Positions 54,235 to 63,701 of a DNA stretch of 64,000 nt are shown piece after piece. How positions within the stretch are numbered: the first letter of the stretch is position 1; each line of letters starts with the position of its first letter. Made by a program: the position numbers and the translations under genes. Origin of the DNA: a virus; IMG/VR virus record IMGVR_UViG_3300027754_000047, positions 1 through 64,000 of that record; one strand, 5' to 3'. The notes beneath the pieces were generated by a model. It had not been told where the DNA came from. It saw only the letters and a list, made by a program, of their open reading frames with translations, and searched no databases.

Positions 54235-55660
54235 CTAGGTCCTGATCTAAGCCCATTTCTTCTACATCTTGCTCAGTAAGCTCGTTAATAGGGGTATTGG
54301 TTAGTTTACTAAGTTTAGGCTTACATGCATCATATGCAAAAGTTTTAGAAACGCAACAAACAAGGTTAGGGCCTATAGCTATTTTTATAAAGTTAGGGTC
54401 TTGGTTGAGCGCAACCCCTGCGTTAATTATACCTATCCGGTTTTCTAAATCTGCTAGGGACATTAAGCCTAAGCTGTAACAAAGGGCAAGAGTCATATTA
54501 GATAAAGTAGCTCCTTCGCTGTCCCTCATATCTATGCTTTTAGAATCTAAATACACCTTTGTTGTATTCACCAGCAGTTTGTTATCAATTGGATTAAATT
54601 TTAAAAACTGACCGCTTTTGTCAAAACTAGGAGCTACTCCTAATAACAAGCACATCTTAGGGATTAGGTACACAGGGCTAGTGTGTAAAAGATCCAACTT
54701 CTTAACCTTGTAATCTATTGACCCCCACAAATTACAGTACGTGCCGTATTGTTGAGCTGCGTGAGTATCCGCAAAGAAAAGTTCTAGAACTTCCCTACAA
54801 CCAGCCAAAGCAGCTTGGCGATGCAAAATAGGAAATTTAAGGTCTATTTGCCTGGAAGCGTGGTGACTGGACTCTGTTCTATTTAGTAGCGATTTAAGGA
54901 CATGGTTAGCTATAGAAACCGCAGACTCTTGTATTTCAAACCAATGATGGTCCAAGGTGTAAGGCCAAATGGAGGTCTTTGAAGGCTTGCGCCATTTAAC
55001 CTCAACCCCTGGCTGGACATCCTTAGCAGATCTGCTTGCTTGAAAGCCAACGTGCCTGCTTACGTTTCTTGCTTGGTATGAACTTACTTGTGCGGCGTTT
55101 AAGTAGTTAAATGCCGTATCCACTCGGTCGGAGTAAGAGTAACGTACGTTTCCAGGCTTTTTATTATTACTGCCGTCCACAGACTGTAAGTCGTAACAAC
55201 TATTTGCTATTGCAGTTAGTAAGCTTTCATCTTGAGGTAAGTTTATGTAGCCCAGTAACCAAGCTTTCATGGCTTCTGTAAGCCGAACCTTCATTCCAGC
55301 AACCCCTCTAGTGCTTCTTGAGTTTCCGTTGTGTAGGTTTTTTCCGTGCGCCAACAACTTTAACATCTTTACTGTTTGGGGTAATAACTTTATTTGCCCC
55401 TTGAGCTCAGCTGCCGCCAAGGTAGTTGGATCTAAGATTACTAATCCGTTTAAATCTACCGGGATAGCTTGAGAAACTAAAACACAATTGTAGTAAGCCA
55501 ACACTCGGTTGTTTGCAACTATAGGTATAAATAACCCGTGGGTTTGACTTAAAAAGGGATTTGTACCTACTTGCGCCCACCAGGTATTAGGTTGGTTAAA
55601 GATCTGTTTAACGTATGGGGTGAACTTAAGTGCGGATTCAAAATCACAAAAATATTGCAT
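54203..55660 (-). CDS. Hypothetical protein (485 aa)
   Basis: Start behind AAGAAAGGTAAATGGT-ATG. Begins MQYFCDFESALKFTPYVKQI, has a helical C-terminus (LENRIGIINAGVALNQDPNF, ELTEQDVEEMGLDQDLVDSL). Contains DHHWFEIQE and several Cys/His, but no motif I can name. Length and position between the portal-side genes and the MoxR/VWA pair do not decide the role. Confidence 0.6.
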   Translation of the reverse strand: MQYFCDFESALKFTPYVKQIFNQPNTWWAQVGTNPFLSQTHGLFIPIVANNRVLAYYNCVLVSQAIPVDLNGLVILDPTTLAAAELKGQIKLLPQTVKMLKLLAHGKNLHNGNSRSTRGVAGMKVRLTEAMKAWLLGYINLPQDESLLTAIANSCYDLQSVDGSNNKKPGNVRYSYSDRVDTAFNYLNAAQVSSYQARNVSRHVGFQASRSAKDVQPGVEVKWRKPSKTSIWPYTLDHHWFEIQESAVSIANHVLKSLLNRTESSHHASRQIDLKFPILHRQAALAGCREVLELFFADTHAAQQYGTYCNLWGSIDYKVKKLDLLHTSPVYLIPKMCLLLGVAPSFDKSGQFLKFNPIDNKLLVNTTKVYLDSKSIDMRDSEGATLSNMTLALCYSLGLMSLADLENRIGIINAGVALNQDPNFIKIAIGPNLVCCVSKTFAYDACKPKLSKLTNTPINELTEQDVEEMGLDQDLVDSLKQTATV

Positions 55661-55678
55661 ACCATTTACCTTTCTTGG

Positions 55679-55711
55679 TAGGGGTTAAGGGGACATTACC
55701 CCTTAACCCCT
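55679..55711. repeat. Intergenic hairpin upstream of the 485-aa gene
   Basis: TAGGGGTTAAGGGG and CCCCTTAACCCCTA pair perfectly around a short loop. There is no T-run on the minus strand; it stands between the stop at 55720 and the start at 55660. More likely an mRNA processing or stability element than a terminator. Confidence 0.7.
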
Positions 55712-55719
55712 ACCGGCTG

Positions 55720-56955
55720 TTAGTCAACTTTTAAGGTGGTACCATAAGGAGCCACCACTGTACTGTTCATTACCCAAATTACATCGACATCCGGCTTAGC
55801 GCCGAAATCTCCGTACCCGTCGGTAAACATCACTACAACGTCTACATCTATTTTCTTATCTTTGATGTGTTGCATGACTGGAACAAAGGAGGTACCTCCA
55901 CCGCCTGTAACTGCTGGAATGGGTTCGTACGGCTTGACCCAGGTGGCCTTATGTACCGAATAGTCACACTCAATCAAATACAGATCCACCTTGTACAACC
56001 GTCGGATGGTATCCATTTCCGATATACCTGCTGCAATATCCTTGGGGCTCATAGATCCAGAAGTATCTATTGAGAATGCCAGTTTTGGCTTCTTTGCTCC
56101 AATACGACTAGTCAAGATAATGTCTTGGTAGAGGTAGCGTCTATTAGGTGGGGTAAAAGTGTGTCTATTACCTCGAGCTTGGCAAAAACGCTGCCGCAGG
56201 TAATAAGCCAAAACATCCTTCCAAGGAACCTTAGAAGTGTTAAGATTATCCACCATACGCTGCATAAATCCGGGGCAGTTACCAGCAAGTATACTTCTTG
56301 TAGCTGCTTCTAAGCCGGCTTCGGCCCATTCTTTTGCTCCTGCTGGAGCGTCTTCTGATCTTGGGCGCACGGCGACTCCTCCGTCGGTACCGTCGCTGCC
56401 ACCACAACCGCCTGAACTTCCTACCATGTCTCCTGCCTCGCCGTCAAAGGTTTTATATACTTTACCTTTACCTTGAGCCATTAGCCGATCGTATACTTCT
56501 TCAATGGTGATTTCTTCTGGTGTAACTATATTAAACTTTTGGGCTGTGCAGTAGTCTGTAAGGTCTAGTCTAATACCCTTATTAACAAAATGCCCATCTA
56601 GCATGTTATTGATTAAGATGTCCCCTGCAATGTTCCACACAAGTGGATCCCGGGCTCCTCTACGAGAAAAGTGCCCCAATAACAAATGCATTACTTCGTG
56701 GGCTAATACAAAATGCGTCATGCTTTCCGAGCAATTACTTATAAACTTTTCGTTGAAAGAAATGTCCCCTGCTGCATTTACGCAAGCCGTAGTGCAAGAG
56801 CTGTCGGCAGGAATTACCCGCATATTACATTTCTCTAACAAGAAAGCCCAGAACGGAAACTCTTGGTACATCTTGAACATGGTTTTGGTTAACTGCTTTT
56901 TAACCTGTTCTATGTTTACAGTAAGCTGAGTAGGTGTAACTGCGCCTGTTGTCAT
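55720..56955 (-). CDS. VWA domain + zinc metallopeptidase-like protein (411 aa)
   Basis: N-terminal DUF2201-type domain with HEVMHLLLGH (His86, Glu87, His90) resembling a gluzincin-type zinc site. Residues about 110-190 form a helical linker and a Gly/Asp-rich stretch. The C-terminal VWA domain has a MIDAS site SIDTSGSM near residue 298, then GGGGTSFVPV and MFTDGYGDFG. Pairs with the MoxR-type AAA+ gene before it (TAATG overlap), as in the widespread MoxR-VWA chaperone modules that insert metals or remodel complexes. Confidence 0.88.
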   Translation of the reverse strand: MTTGAVTPTQLTVNIEQVKKQLTKTMFKMYQEFPFWAFLLEKCNMRVIPADSSCTTACVNAAGDISFNEKFISNCSESMTHFVLAHEVMHLLLGHFSRRGARDPLVWNIAGDILINNMLDGHFVNKGIRLDLTDYCTAQKFNIVTPEEITIEEVYDRLMAQGKGKVYKTFDGEAGDMVGSSGGCGGSDGTDGGVAVRPRSEDAPAGAKEWAEAGLEAATRSILAGNCPGFMQRMVDNLNTSKVPWKDVLAYYLRQRFCQARGNRHTFTPPNRRYLYQDIILTSRIGAKKPKLAFSIDTSGSMSPKDIAAGISEMDTIRRLYKVDLYLIECDYSVHKATWVKPYEPIPAVTGGGGTSFVPVMQHIKDKKIDVDVVVMFTDGYGDFGAKPDVDVIWVMNSTVVAPYGTTLKVD

Positions 56956-57977
56956 TAAAGTACCTCAAATGGGGCCAACAAAGCTTTGTGCTTAGTGAGC
57001 CATTCTTTTGCTTCTGCTGATCGCATAACAGCCAGCATATATTTTTCATTTTGCTGGGAAAGTAGGCCTCCAAAGTACAACGAAGAAATCTCTGGGCGAA
57101 TGCTTAGCATAACTTTTGCCGCCTTACCGATTAAGGCAGGAGATTTAATAGCTCGGAAAAGCAAGTTAGACACCACTGCGTAGGTAAGCGATAGTTTATT
57201 CGGTCCATCTTCATACGTGGCAGTGCCGTCCAAAAGCTTATCAATGTCTGGGAGCAGCTTAACCTCATTGCAGTATTGCATAAACCAATTGGATGCACCT
57301 TTGCCCACAGCTCCTTCTATTGCAGCTCTGTCCATGATTCCATGCTTGAGCAACCGAGACACCATTGTCCAACCTCTAGGAGTAGGAAAATTGCCATACT
57401 CGTCTGTTGGGTCTGAGTAAAGGTGTTGCCCGGTGGTGCTGGCCATAAAGCCCAGTACGTGCTCATGGATGTCGTGGCCAATTGCCCAGTTACGCCATTG
57501 ATCAAATTCTGCATTCATTTCTAAGATAACAAAGCGGTTACGCAACGGAGCACTCAGCGGATTAACGTGAGCTTTGTGGCCGGACTTGTTACCACAAGCC
57601 ACGATCCACCAACCATCCCCTAGCTTATGTGGCCCGCAGCGACGGTCCAGGATGAATTGCAATGCTGCATTTTGAACAGACGGATCTGCCGTATTCAACT
57701 CGTCAAAAAGGATAATTCCCTTGCCGTCCTTAGGCAAGAAGTCAGGCTTAGCCCACTCAACGTTAAACTCTGAGCCATCTCCCTTGCGGTTGATAACAGG
57801 TAAGCCTCGCATATCAACAGGCTCTAACATGCTTAAGCGCACGTCTTTTACCTCGTCGCCACCTGCGACTTGTTTAATGATCTCGGATTTTCCAATCCCG
57901 GGGCCGCCAAATATTAAAAGCGGAATATTTGCTGTGCGGTATTCTTTAAGGGTTTCGATGTAATTCTTAGTAGCCAT
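56955..57977 (-). CDS. MoxR-type AAA+ ATPase (340 aa)
   Basis: Walker A GGPGIGKS (24-31), Walker B GIILFDELN (87-95), DPSVQNAALQFILDR, sensor 1 IVACGNKSG and the arginine-finger-type APLRNRFV fit the MoxR/RavA branch of AAA+ proteins. These act with VWA partners to activate or remodel target complexes. Adjacent VWA/metallopeptidase gene supports this. Start has no strong Shine-Dalgarno sequence. Confidence 0.9.
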   Translation of the reverse strand: MATKNYIETLKEYRTANIPLLIFGGPGIGKSEIIKQVAGGDEVKDVRLSMLEPVDMRGLPVINRKGDGSEFNVEWAKPDFLPKDGKGIILFDELNTADPSVQNAALQFILDRRCGPHKLGDGWWIVACGNKSGHKAHVNPLSAPLRNRFVILEMNAEFDQWRNWAIGHDIHEHVLGFMASTTGQHLYSDPTDEYGNFPTPRGWTMVSRLLKHGIMDRAAIEGAVGKGASNWFMQYCNEVKLLPDIDKLLDGTATYEDGPNKLSLTYAVVSNLLFRAIKSPALIGKAAKVMLSIRPEISSLYFGGLLSQQNEKYMLAVMRSAEAKEWLTKHKALLAPFEVL

Positions 57978-58002
57978 AGTAAAATCAAAATCATTTCTTT
58001 AG

Positions 58003-58257
58003 TTAGTTAGTGTCCGGATAGTATGCAATATGGGATTGAGGAGTCCAAGCGCTAACGGGAATTACGTCGCCTTGAATGCACAAAAAGAAACAGTTGGCTG
58101 AATTGCCTTTCTTGCCTTCGTACAACAATACGAAGGCCTTTACCGCATCTATAGATTCAAAATCTATTACTTCAGGGGCATCGGCAGAGTCCGATATCTT
58201 GATCAGCTTATATGGGGTATTAATTGGAGCTGTAATTGGAGTTTTTTCTTTAGCCAT
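58003..58257 (-). CDS. Hypothetical protein (84 aa)
   Basis: Compact alpha/beta protein (YKLIKISDSADAPEVIDFES, AVKAFVLLYEGKKGNSANCF). No family recognised. Overlaps the 149-aa gene upstream by 8 bases and lies just ahead of the MoxR gene. Confidence 0.6.
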   Translation of the reverse strand: MAKEKTPITAPINTPYKLIKISDSADAPEVIDFESIDAVKAFVLLYEGKKGNSANCFFLCIQGDVIPVSAWTPQSHIAYYPDTN

Positions 58258-58699
58258 TGGAGCCTACCTCTTCAAGTTCAGGTTCCAAGGGCACACCTGC
58301 AACTTCAGCCAATATGAACTCACAGGAATTTAGGTAGCTGTTGGTATGAGCAACTTGACTCAAGAGTTGACTGATAGGACTAGGGTTTCGTGTGTTGTTA
58401 TAGGCTTGCAGTTCCAGGAATTGTTTGCCTATTTCGTCTTTTAACTCTATACCGGTGGTTGAGTCGTGCTTGCCATACTTGTACGCATTGGCGTGAAAGA
58501 AGCTTGGCTCCATTACTGCCATGCCAAATAGATTAGTTATGCGGTTTATGTGGTTTAAGTTTATGTCTGTATTTGATCCTGCAATTATCCGCTCAAAGGT
58601 ACCGGGATCTATTACAAATATCCTCATTAATTCTGGTTCACTAAAGACTCTTGTTGCTACAAGGCAACGTATAAAACTACTACAATAGGCCGTAATCAT
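58250..58699 (-). CDS. Hypothetical protein (149 aa)
   Basis: Start behind ACGGAGCAACC-ATG. Helical protein with SNTDINLNHINRITNLFGMA and a C-terminal acidic tail (PLEPELEEVGSNG). No domain recognised. Confidence 0.62.
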   Translation of the reverse strand: MITAYCSSFIRCLVATRVFSEPELMRIFVIDPGTFERIIAGSNTDINLNHINRITNLFGMAVMEPSFFHANAYKYGKHDSTTGIELKDEIGKQFLELQAYNNTRNPSPISQLLSQVAHTNSYLNSCEFILAEVAGVPLEPELEEVGSNG

Positions 58700-58750
58700 G
58701 GTTGCTCCGTTTAATTACTAAATTTATTACTTAAGTTTGATACATAAAGT

Positions 58751-58772
58751 AGGGGCCCCCATGGGGGCCCCT
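58751..58772 (-). terminator. Hairpin terminator
   Basis: AGGGGCCCCC and GGGGGCCCCT form the stem around AT. On the minus strand it is followed by ACTTTATG. Ends the 357-aa gene's transcript. Confidence 0.7.
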
Positions 58773-58796
58773 TATGTTTATCAAAGGCAAGACCTT

Positions 58797-59870
58797 TTAC
58801 AGTCCGCCACGTAGCCCCGGGTGAGTGTCCTTTACCTTTAGCGACTTTGGAAAGTTCCAATCAGAGCTGCCACTGCCACCCGCAGCTTTAGGCTCTACCA
58901 AAACCGACTCTTGCCTCTGAGTCGGTTTTGGTGTACTTTCTACGCTAGAGATATGGGTACCCAAAGAGTCCATAGCTGCCCATGCCGATGAGTCTGAATG
59001 AAAGCTGTCCACTGCCCTCGCGGCAATGAACACATCATATGGAGGAACTTGCAAGACTGCCTCCATATTATTCGGACTAATCGCCCAAGAGGGCGCTAAC
59101 GGCGTAGGTGTGCTACGCTTTTTCATGACGTACTTGACCGCTGCTGCCACTCCCAGCATTCCCGTAGGATCTGCAGCAATCTCCTGCTGCAGTGCTCGGA
59201 ATCGGGCGGGATTATCTTGATAGATGATTTCATACATGGCTTCCTCGCAACAACCCATTGTGCGATAAGCCCTTAACACATGCATCCCTGTTGCCTTTGC
59301 AGTCATCTCTTTGAATCTGCGAAACGCTATCGTGCCGCTAGGGCCATTGCCCGTTACCATGGCAAGCATCAACTTTGACCCCCAGCTGTCAAAGTCTGGA
59401 TCAACTTCAAACGGCACCCACACAACGGGTTCGTTTAACTGAAACGAACCGTAATCTTTTACAAGTGCAATTTTATGGAATCGATGAACTGCCGCTTGCA
59501 TAGGCGTAAGATTTTTGTTGATGTACCATACCTCGGCAAAACTTTTTGGCGCACTCTCGGCCATCATTTCCAAGTCTAACGAAGTTATCAACGCTCCGCG
59601 ATAGTGCCAGCTACCGCCTTGAAAAGCACTAATTTCAAGCTCTTCTTTTGCCGGCTTCCACGTTGTGTGGAATCCTTTATTACTATCGGGCACCAACGTG
59701 AGTTGGTGGTTTTCTACTACCCTCTGGTCGTCCGAGCCGTACAGCAGGGTAGAAACCATCAGATCCAGCTGACCAAAGGTTAGCCCGTAGTGTGGACGTT
59801 TATCTCCTTTAAGTTGATTGAGGCCTCCATAGCCCCTAGTTTTTATCGTCCTTGTACTCGTTATCGGCAT
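58797..59870 (-). CDS. Hypothetical protein (about 357 aa)
   Basis: I choose ATG at 59868-59870 (MPITSTRTIKTRGYGGLNQL), with AGGAGAGCATGG upstream; a longer reading frame to 59954 crosses a hairpin. Contains PSGTIAFRRFKEMTAKATGM and CCEEAMYEIIYQD, and a disordered Ser/Pro/Gly tail. No family recognised. A 12-codon out-of-frame ORF starts 4 bases earlier. Confidence 0.6.
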   Translation of the reverse strand: MPITSTRTIKTRGYGGLNQLKGDKRPHYGLTFGQLDLMVSTLLYGSDDQRVVENHQLTLVPDSNKGFHTTWKPAKEELEISAFQGGSWHYRGALITSLDLEMMAESAPKSFAEVWYINKNLTPMQAAVHRFHKIALVKDYGSFQLNEPVVWVPFEVDPDFDSWGSKLMLAMVTGNGPSGTIAFRRFKEMTAKATGMHVLRAYRTMGCCEEAMYEIIYQDNPARFRALQQEIAADPTGMLGVAAAVKYVMKKRSTPTPLAPSWAISPNNMEAVLQVPPYDVFIAARAVDSFHSDSSAWAAMDSLGTHISSVESTPKPTQRQESVLVEPKAAGGSGSSDWNFPKSLKVKDTHPGLRGGL

Positions 59871-59891
59871 CCATGCTCTCCTAATTGAAAA

Positions 59892-59919
59892 ACCCAGTAT
59901 CCATGGGATGGTACTGGGT
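59892..59919 (-). terminator. Hairpin with T-run just upstream of the 357-aa gene
   Basis: ACCCAGTA and TACTGGGT pair, followed on the minus strand by TTTTTCAATTAGGAGAGC, i.e. the ribosome binding site. Acts as an upstream terminator or an attenuator controlling the 357-aa gene. Confidence 0.65.
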
Positions 59920-59997
59920 GCTGTTGTGGACCCTGTTTCCATATGTACGTACATATTGAAATACCACTAAGTATGTTAACGCAGGTATGCGGCTTAT

Positions 59998-60252
59998 TTA
60001 GCTGCTATCTATGTCCAGTTTTCGGCGTTCGCCCAGGTCTTCAAGGGTCAATTTGCCGTTGTCGGTTACCTTTAAGCGGTAGTAGCCTAAAAGTTTTCCT
60101 TTATTAGTAGTGGTACTAAGGACCAAAGCCAAAGCGTTACGGGCTTTACCGTAAAAAGCAGGCTCAACGGTAATAATGGCACCTCCTTCCCCTTGCGGGG
60201 AAAAGGAGGTGACAGCTTCCATAGGATCAGGTTCGTGTACTAATACTCTCAT
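59998..60252 (-). CDS. Hypothetical protein (84 aa)
   Basis: Small beta-rich protein (MRVLVHEPDPMEAVTSFSPQ, LLGYYRLKVTDNGKLTLEDL). Its ATG overlaps the stop of the 216-aa gene. No family recognised. Confidence 0.6.
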   Translation of the reverse strand: MRVLVHEPDPMEAVTSFSPQGEGGAIITVEPAFYGKARNALALVLSTTTNKGKLLGYYRLKVTDNGKLTLEDLGERRKLDIDSS

Positions 60253-60899
60253 GAATTAGCCCTCATTTGTTTAAATAAGGCTAAAGCTTCCCCTGAGCCT
60301 GGGCCATTTTTAGCCACGTAGGTGCAGTGAAACGGAGGGCCGTTCTTAGTGTTTAAATACAACCTACCTGCAGGATTAGATGGTAGAAAAAAGGAGATAG
60401 TGATGAAGTCCTTTATTCCTACCAACTGCCTAAGCTGCAGTTTTACGGGATCTCGGACTAAAATAGCTTCTTCTTCACAGCCGTATAGAATCTTATTGCC
60501 TTCTTTATCTGTAGCCATCCATTTAGCGTTGTTTAGCCAACTACTAAAGCCTGCCCATTGATCGTGGGGTACTCCTTGTAAGTAACGACTCCAACCCGGT
60601 TCTGGTGGAATAAAGCCTTCAGGAGCTTCTACGTCTTCTATAAGCAAAGAACTAGGCAGTTCAAAATTAACAACGTCTAAAGGCAAGTTGAACTCACTAG
60701 CGTAAAGTTCAAACAGGTTAATAGGGATCCGTAAATACATATGCATAGTATTTACAAAAGCAAAGTGATACTGAACTTGATACGACATTAAGTCTGTATC
60801 AAGGCGTATGGTAGTTTCTTTAATTAAATCGCCACCCCTAGGGGTGATAATTTTCGTAGGTTGAAACAGCCTTAGTTTTGTAGGATCTGCAGATTCCAT
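60249..60899 (-). CDS. Hypothetical protein (216 aa)
   Basis: Beta-rich with alternating hydrophobics (YQVQYHFAFVNTMHMYLRIP) and KDFITISFFLPSNPAGRLYL. No motif. It is part of the 60-62.8 kb operon of coupled genes and may be structural. Confidence 0.58.
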   Translation of the reverse strand: MESADPTKLRLFQPTKIITPRGGDLIKETTIRLDTDLMSYQVQYHFAFVNTMHMYLRIPINLFELYASEFNLPLDVVNFELPSSLLIEDVEAPEGFIPPEPGWSRYLQGVPHDQWAGFSSWLNNAKWMATDKEGNKILYGCEEEAILVRDPVKLQLRQLVGIKDFITISFFLPSNPAGRLYLNTKNGPPFHCTYVAKNGPGSGEALALFKQMRANS

Positions 60900-60906
60900 A
60901 AGTACC

Positions 60907-61263
60907 TCATTCTACTCCCAGGCTAGGAGTGCTGCTGCCGCTCTTTGCAGCAGCTGCCATAGCTGCTGGGGCTTCCGCTTCTGCTGCTGCTGCTTCTGCT
61001 TCTGCTTCTTGCTGAGCCTTAAGCAAGATTAATTGAATGTTGTTATGAATAACTCGTAAAGAGCCTAAAGTATCCGATGCGTCTTCGCCGTTAAGAATAA
61101 AGCCTTGACTGCTGTCGTGGACAATTCCGGTAATGGTGCGCACCTTAGTGGTAATCTTCACCTCCAACAAATCGCTGCCCCCATTAGGGTTAGGGAGTCG
61201 GGTAAATGTTGTGCTTTCGTTGAGCAGGGCGATCTTTGGGGGGGTTTGTTGCGTTTGGGTCAT
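60907..61263 (-). CDS. Ala/Glu-rich tailed protein (118 aa)
   Basis: Start AAAAGGTT-ATG inside the end of the RuvC-like gene (74-base overlap). N-terminal beta domain (DLLEVKITTKVRTITGIVHD), C-terminal Ala/Glu run (QQEAEAEAAAAEAEAPAAMA). Function unknown. Confidence 0.58.
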   Translation of the reverse strand: MTQTQQTPPKIALLNESTTFTRLPNPNGGSDLLEVKITTKVRTITGIVHDSSQGFILNGEDASDTLGSLRVIHNNIQLILLKAQQEAEAEAAAAEAEAPAAMAAAAKSGSSTPSLGVE

Positions 61264-61828
61264 AACCTTTTAATTCCTTGTAACTTGGAGTAAATCTTGC
61301 CGCCATATACACAGATAAGGCGTCATACACGTGTTCGTTTAAGCCTGCGAGTTCTTGGCCTCGTTTGCCCTTTATCCATCCTGTGAAGTCCGGGAATACT
61401 AATTTTACAGCATCTCGGACTTCATGCTTAGTAGCTAGTTTATTACCGGTTGCAGCGGCCTTCGCCTCAAAAGGGGTAACTAGTGTAGCCTTTATGTTTA
61501 AGCCTTGTAAGCAAGCACAAGCGGCCCCTCTTGCCACTGCCATACTTCTTGCAGCGCTGGCGGACTTAGATCCGCCAGTAGGGCATTCTATAAATATATG
61601 TGCCGGTTGGTGAAGCCTAACGGCATCAGCTATACCTACGGTTAGTTCGGTAGTGCGCCGCCATTCATCTGCAGATACCTTGATCCGACTGCTTTTAGCT
61701 TTTTCTGTGTGAATGGTATGGACGTGTAATAATTCGTCCACTCCTCCTGGATTAATACGAAGTACAGCAATACCTGTATTGGCTAAGGCTAGATCAAGGC
61801 ATACCACAATGGAAGGGCTTAATTGCAT
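61190..61828 (-). CDS. RuvC-like (RNase H-fold) nuclease (212 aa)
   Basis: Acidic residues of the RuvC/RNase H fold are in order: CLDLALANTG (Asp12), HIFIECPTGG (Glu81) and HVYDALSVYMA (His166, Asp169). A Holliday-junction or branched-DNA resolvase role in phage recombination or packaging is likely. The C-terminal 35 residues are a basic, Pro-rich extension (PPKDRPAQRKHNIYPTP). Confidence 0.85.
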   Translation of the reverse strand: MQLSPSIVVCLDLALANTGIAVLRINPGGVDELLHVHTIHTEKAKSSRIKVSADEWRRTTELTVGIADAVRLHQPAHIFIECPTGGSKSASAARSMAVARGAACACLQGLNIKATLVTPFEAKAAATGNKLATKHEVRDAVKLVFPDFTGWIKGKRGQELAGLNEHVYDALSVYMAARFTPSYKELKGYDPNATNPPKDRPAQRKHNIYPTP

Positions 61829-62299
61829 TTACTTATTGTTGTCGTCTTCAGCTTCGTTGTCAAGTTTGAAGTCAGTGTCTTTGAAAGGATTTATGTTGTT
61901 ATTAGGATCCGCTAAGAAAAACTTACTCATAATATCCTTGAAGTCACCTTTCTCTTTATCGTTAAGAGTAACTGTGTTCCAAGCAGCCGGACCGTATGGG
62001 CCAAAGAAATGAATCGGATTTGTTGTTTGAATCTTAATGGTCTTTTCTTCAACCGGAGGCACTAAAATCCTGGCAAACTCCATTAAGGCCAAAGGATGCA
62101 CCGCCCCGTACAGTACCGATGGAATTAAAGACACCCATTCTTCCATTTCATTTAACTCAAATCCCACATACACCTTAGTAGGACCTAGTTGTTTTACATT
62201 TAGAATAACGCCGAGGATGCCCTCTTCGTTAATAGCAAGTTTATGCTTTACCAGCTCGTCAGTTAGTTCGCCGGCTAGGTAGTACTTAGGTTGAGTCAT
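61829..62299 (-). CDS. Hypothetical protein (156 aa)
   Basis: Begins MTQPKYYLAGELTDELVKHK, contains ILVPPVEEKTIKIQTTNPIH and ends in an acidic Asn/Asp tail (LDNEAEDDNNK). Phage ssDNA-binding proteins often have such acidic tails, but no OB motif is certain. It directly precedes the RuvC-like gene. Confidence 0.6.
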   Translation of the reverse strand: MTQPKYYLAGELTDELVKHKLAINEEGILGVILNVKQLGPTKVYVGFELNEMEEWVSLIPSVLYGAVHPLALMEFARILVPPVEEKTIKIQTTNPIHFFGPYGPAAWNTVTLNDKEKGDFKDIMSKFFLADPNNNINPFKDTDFKLDNEAEDDNNK

Positions 62300-62799
62300 G
62301 TTAGTCCTTTGTGTAAAGTTCTAAGTGCTGTTTCTGCAGCAGTGTTAATAGGTGAATCCATGTATTGCTTTATGTTGCTAATACGAGCGGTGGCTGCTTG
62401 ATGCCAAATACGCAACAACACGTCTGCTAGGTTCTTTAAGACCCACGTGCGAGCTTGCCAAGAAAGACTTACAAAGCCAGAAGCTAAATAGGCTTCTTCG
62501 ATATGAATGTGGCTAAGGCCGTCCCGAGACAAGATATAGCGTAAGGCAGTTACTGCTCGAGCCATCTCTTCTTCTGAAATGTTGAGGGTCTTAGTAGCTA
62601 CCTCAGTATCCATGGTTTGAATCAACGTACACATACCTACAAACGCCCCAGGAACACAGTTAAGAATGTCGTGCTCTGGTACATATGAATCGTTTACTGT
62701 CCTGGACCCTATCGGATTGATGGACAACATATTCCTAGGGTCAAACGGCAGCGGAACATTAACTGGTACCGCTAAACTTCTTCGAAAATCTTCTGACAT
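62296..62799 (-). CDS. Hypothetical protein (167 aa)
   Basis: Start behind GAGGTAAAAACTT-ATG, inside the end of the 309-aa gene. Helical protein (VATKTLNISEEEMARAVTAL, ADVLLRIWHQAATARISNIK). No family recognised. Confidence 0.6.
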   Translation of the reverse strand: MSEDFRRSLAVPVNVPLPFDPRNMLSINPIGSRTVNDSYVPEHDILNCVPGAFVGMCTLIQTMDTEVATKTLNISEEEMARAVTALRYILSRDGLSHIHIEEAYLASGFVSLSWQARTWVLKNLADVLLRIWHQAATARISNIKQYMDSPINTAAETALRTLHKGLT

Positions 62800-63701
62800 A
62801 AGTTTTTACCTCTAATGGTTAGTTCTGTGACTAAGGTTTTCATATCCCTACACGCTGCTACAGGGCGTGTAGCTCTGTAGCATTCATCATAGCCAAGTTT
62901 ACACTCTTGACAAGTTGTTGGTAAATTTCTTACACAAGGTTGCATACGTTCTAGCATTAGCTTCTTGTTGTATTGCTTTTGCTTAGGACTCGTCTTAAGC
63001 CAACTTACCAGTTCTGAGTCTACGTTATTTATGATTCTTTTGTATTTAGCGCCAGCTTCATAAGAGTAGCCAGGCCTATCGGCGCTAAGGTATACCGTTA
63101 CTTGGCACTGAACGCAACTTCTAATATCTGTTAAACCTTTAATACGCTTGTCTGCTCCCTTACGGGTAGTTCCTAGTATTCTAGATATTCGGCGTAGCCC
63201 TGCTAACGGCATTAAAACGTATACGACAAACCCAGCTGCAGGTCCATCGCTTAATTTTACCTTAGCGTACATGTCTTGGGTGCTGTTATCTCTAACTATG
63301 GCTAGTACAACACCAGGCATCCAACCTAGTTGCTCAGCCCTATTGTTAAATAAACTTACAGCTTGTTGAGTTACTAGCCGTTTATTGCCGGCAATTTGCC
63401 AGGCTAATAGATCTAAAGTTTTTACGTCCATTAAACAAAATAAGAAGTCTTGAGCTAAAGGGCGGACTAGGCTAGTGTCACATTCTAGTACTTCTGCTGC
63501 AACTCTGGTTACAGCCGCTGCAGTACTGGGAGTGATTATTGTTTGATTATACGGTCGGAGCAATCTAAACGCATGTTGGTACAACTCGTAAGCCTTAACG
63601 GGCTGATTGTACCTAGGGGTCTTAGGCGCCTTCCAATTGTCCGCTGTTATGGCTTTACGAGCCGGCCTATTACAGGCTAATACGGTTTTCTGCGGAGGCA
63701 T
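62772..63701 (-). CDS. Cys-rich hypothetical protein (309 aa)
   Basis: Start behind CGCAAGGGCCCTT-ATG. Carries CVQC (about residue 197) and a C-terminal cluster CVRNLPTTCQECKLGYDEC followed by CYRA, likely zinc sites. The middle is helical with KGADKRIKGL. Possibly a nucleic-acid-associated protein; no family recognised. Confidence 0.62.
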   Translation of the reverse strand: MPPQKTVLACNRPARKAITADNWKAPKTPRYNQPVKAYELYQHAFRLLRPYNQTIITPSTAAAVTRVAAEVLECDTSLVRPLAQDFLFCLMDVKTLDLLAWQIAGNKRLVTQQAVSLFNNRAEQLGWMPGVVLAIVRDNSTQDMYAKVKLSDGPAAGFVVYVLMPLAGLRRISRILGTTRKGADKRIKGLTDIRSCVQCQVTVYLSADRPGYSYEAGAKYKRIINNVDSELVSWLKTSPKQKQYNKKLMLERMQPCVRNLPTTCQECKLGYDECYRATRPVAACRDMKTLVTELTIRGKNLCQKIFEEV

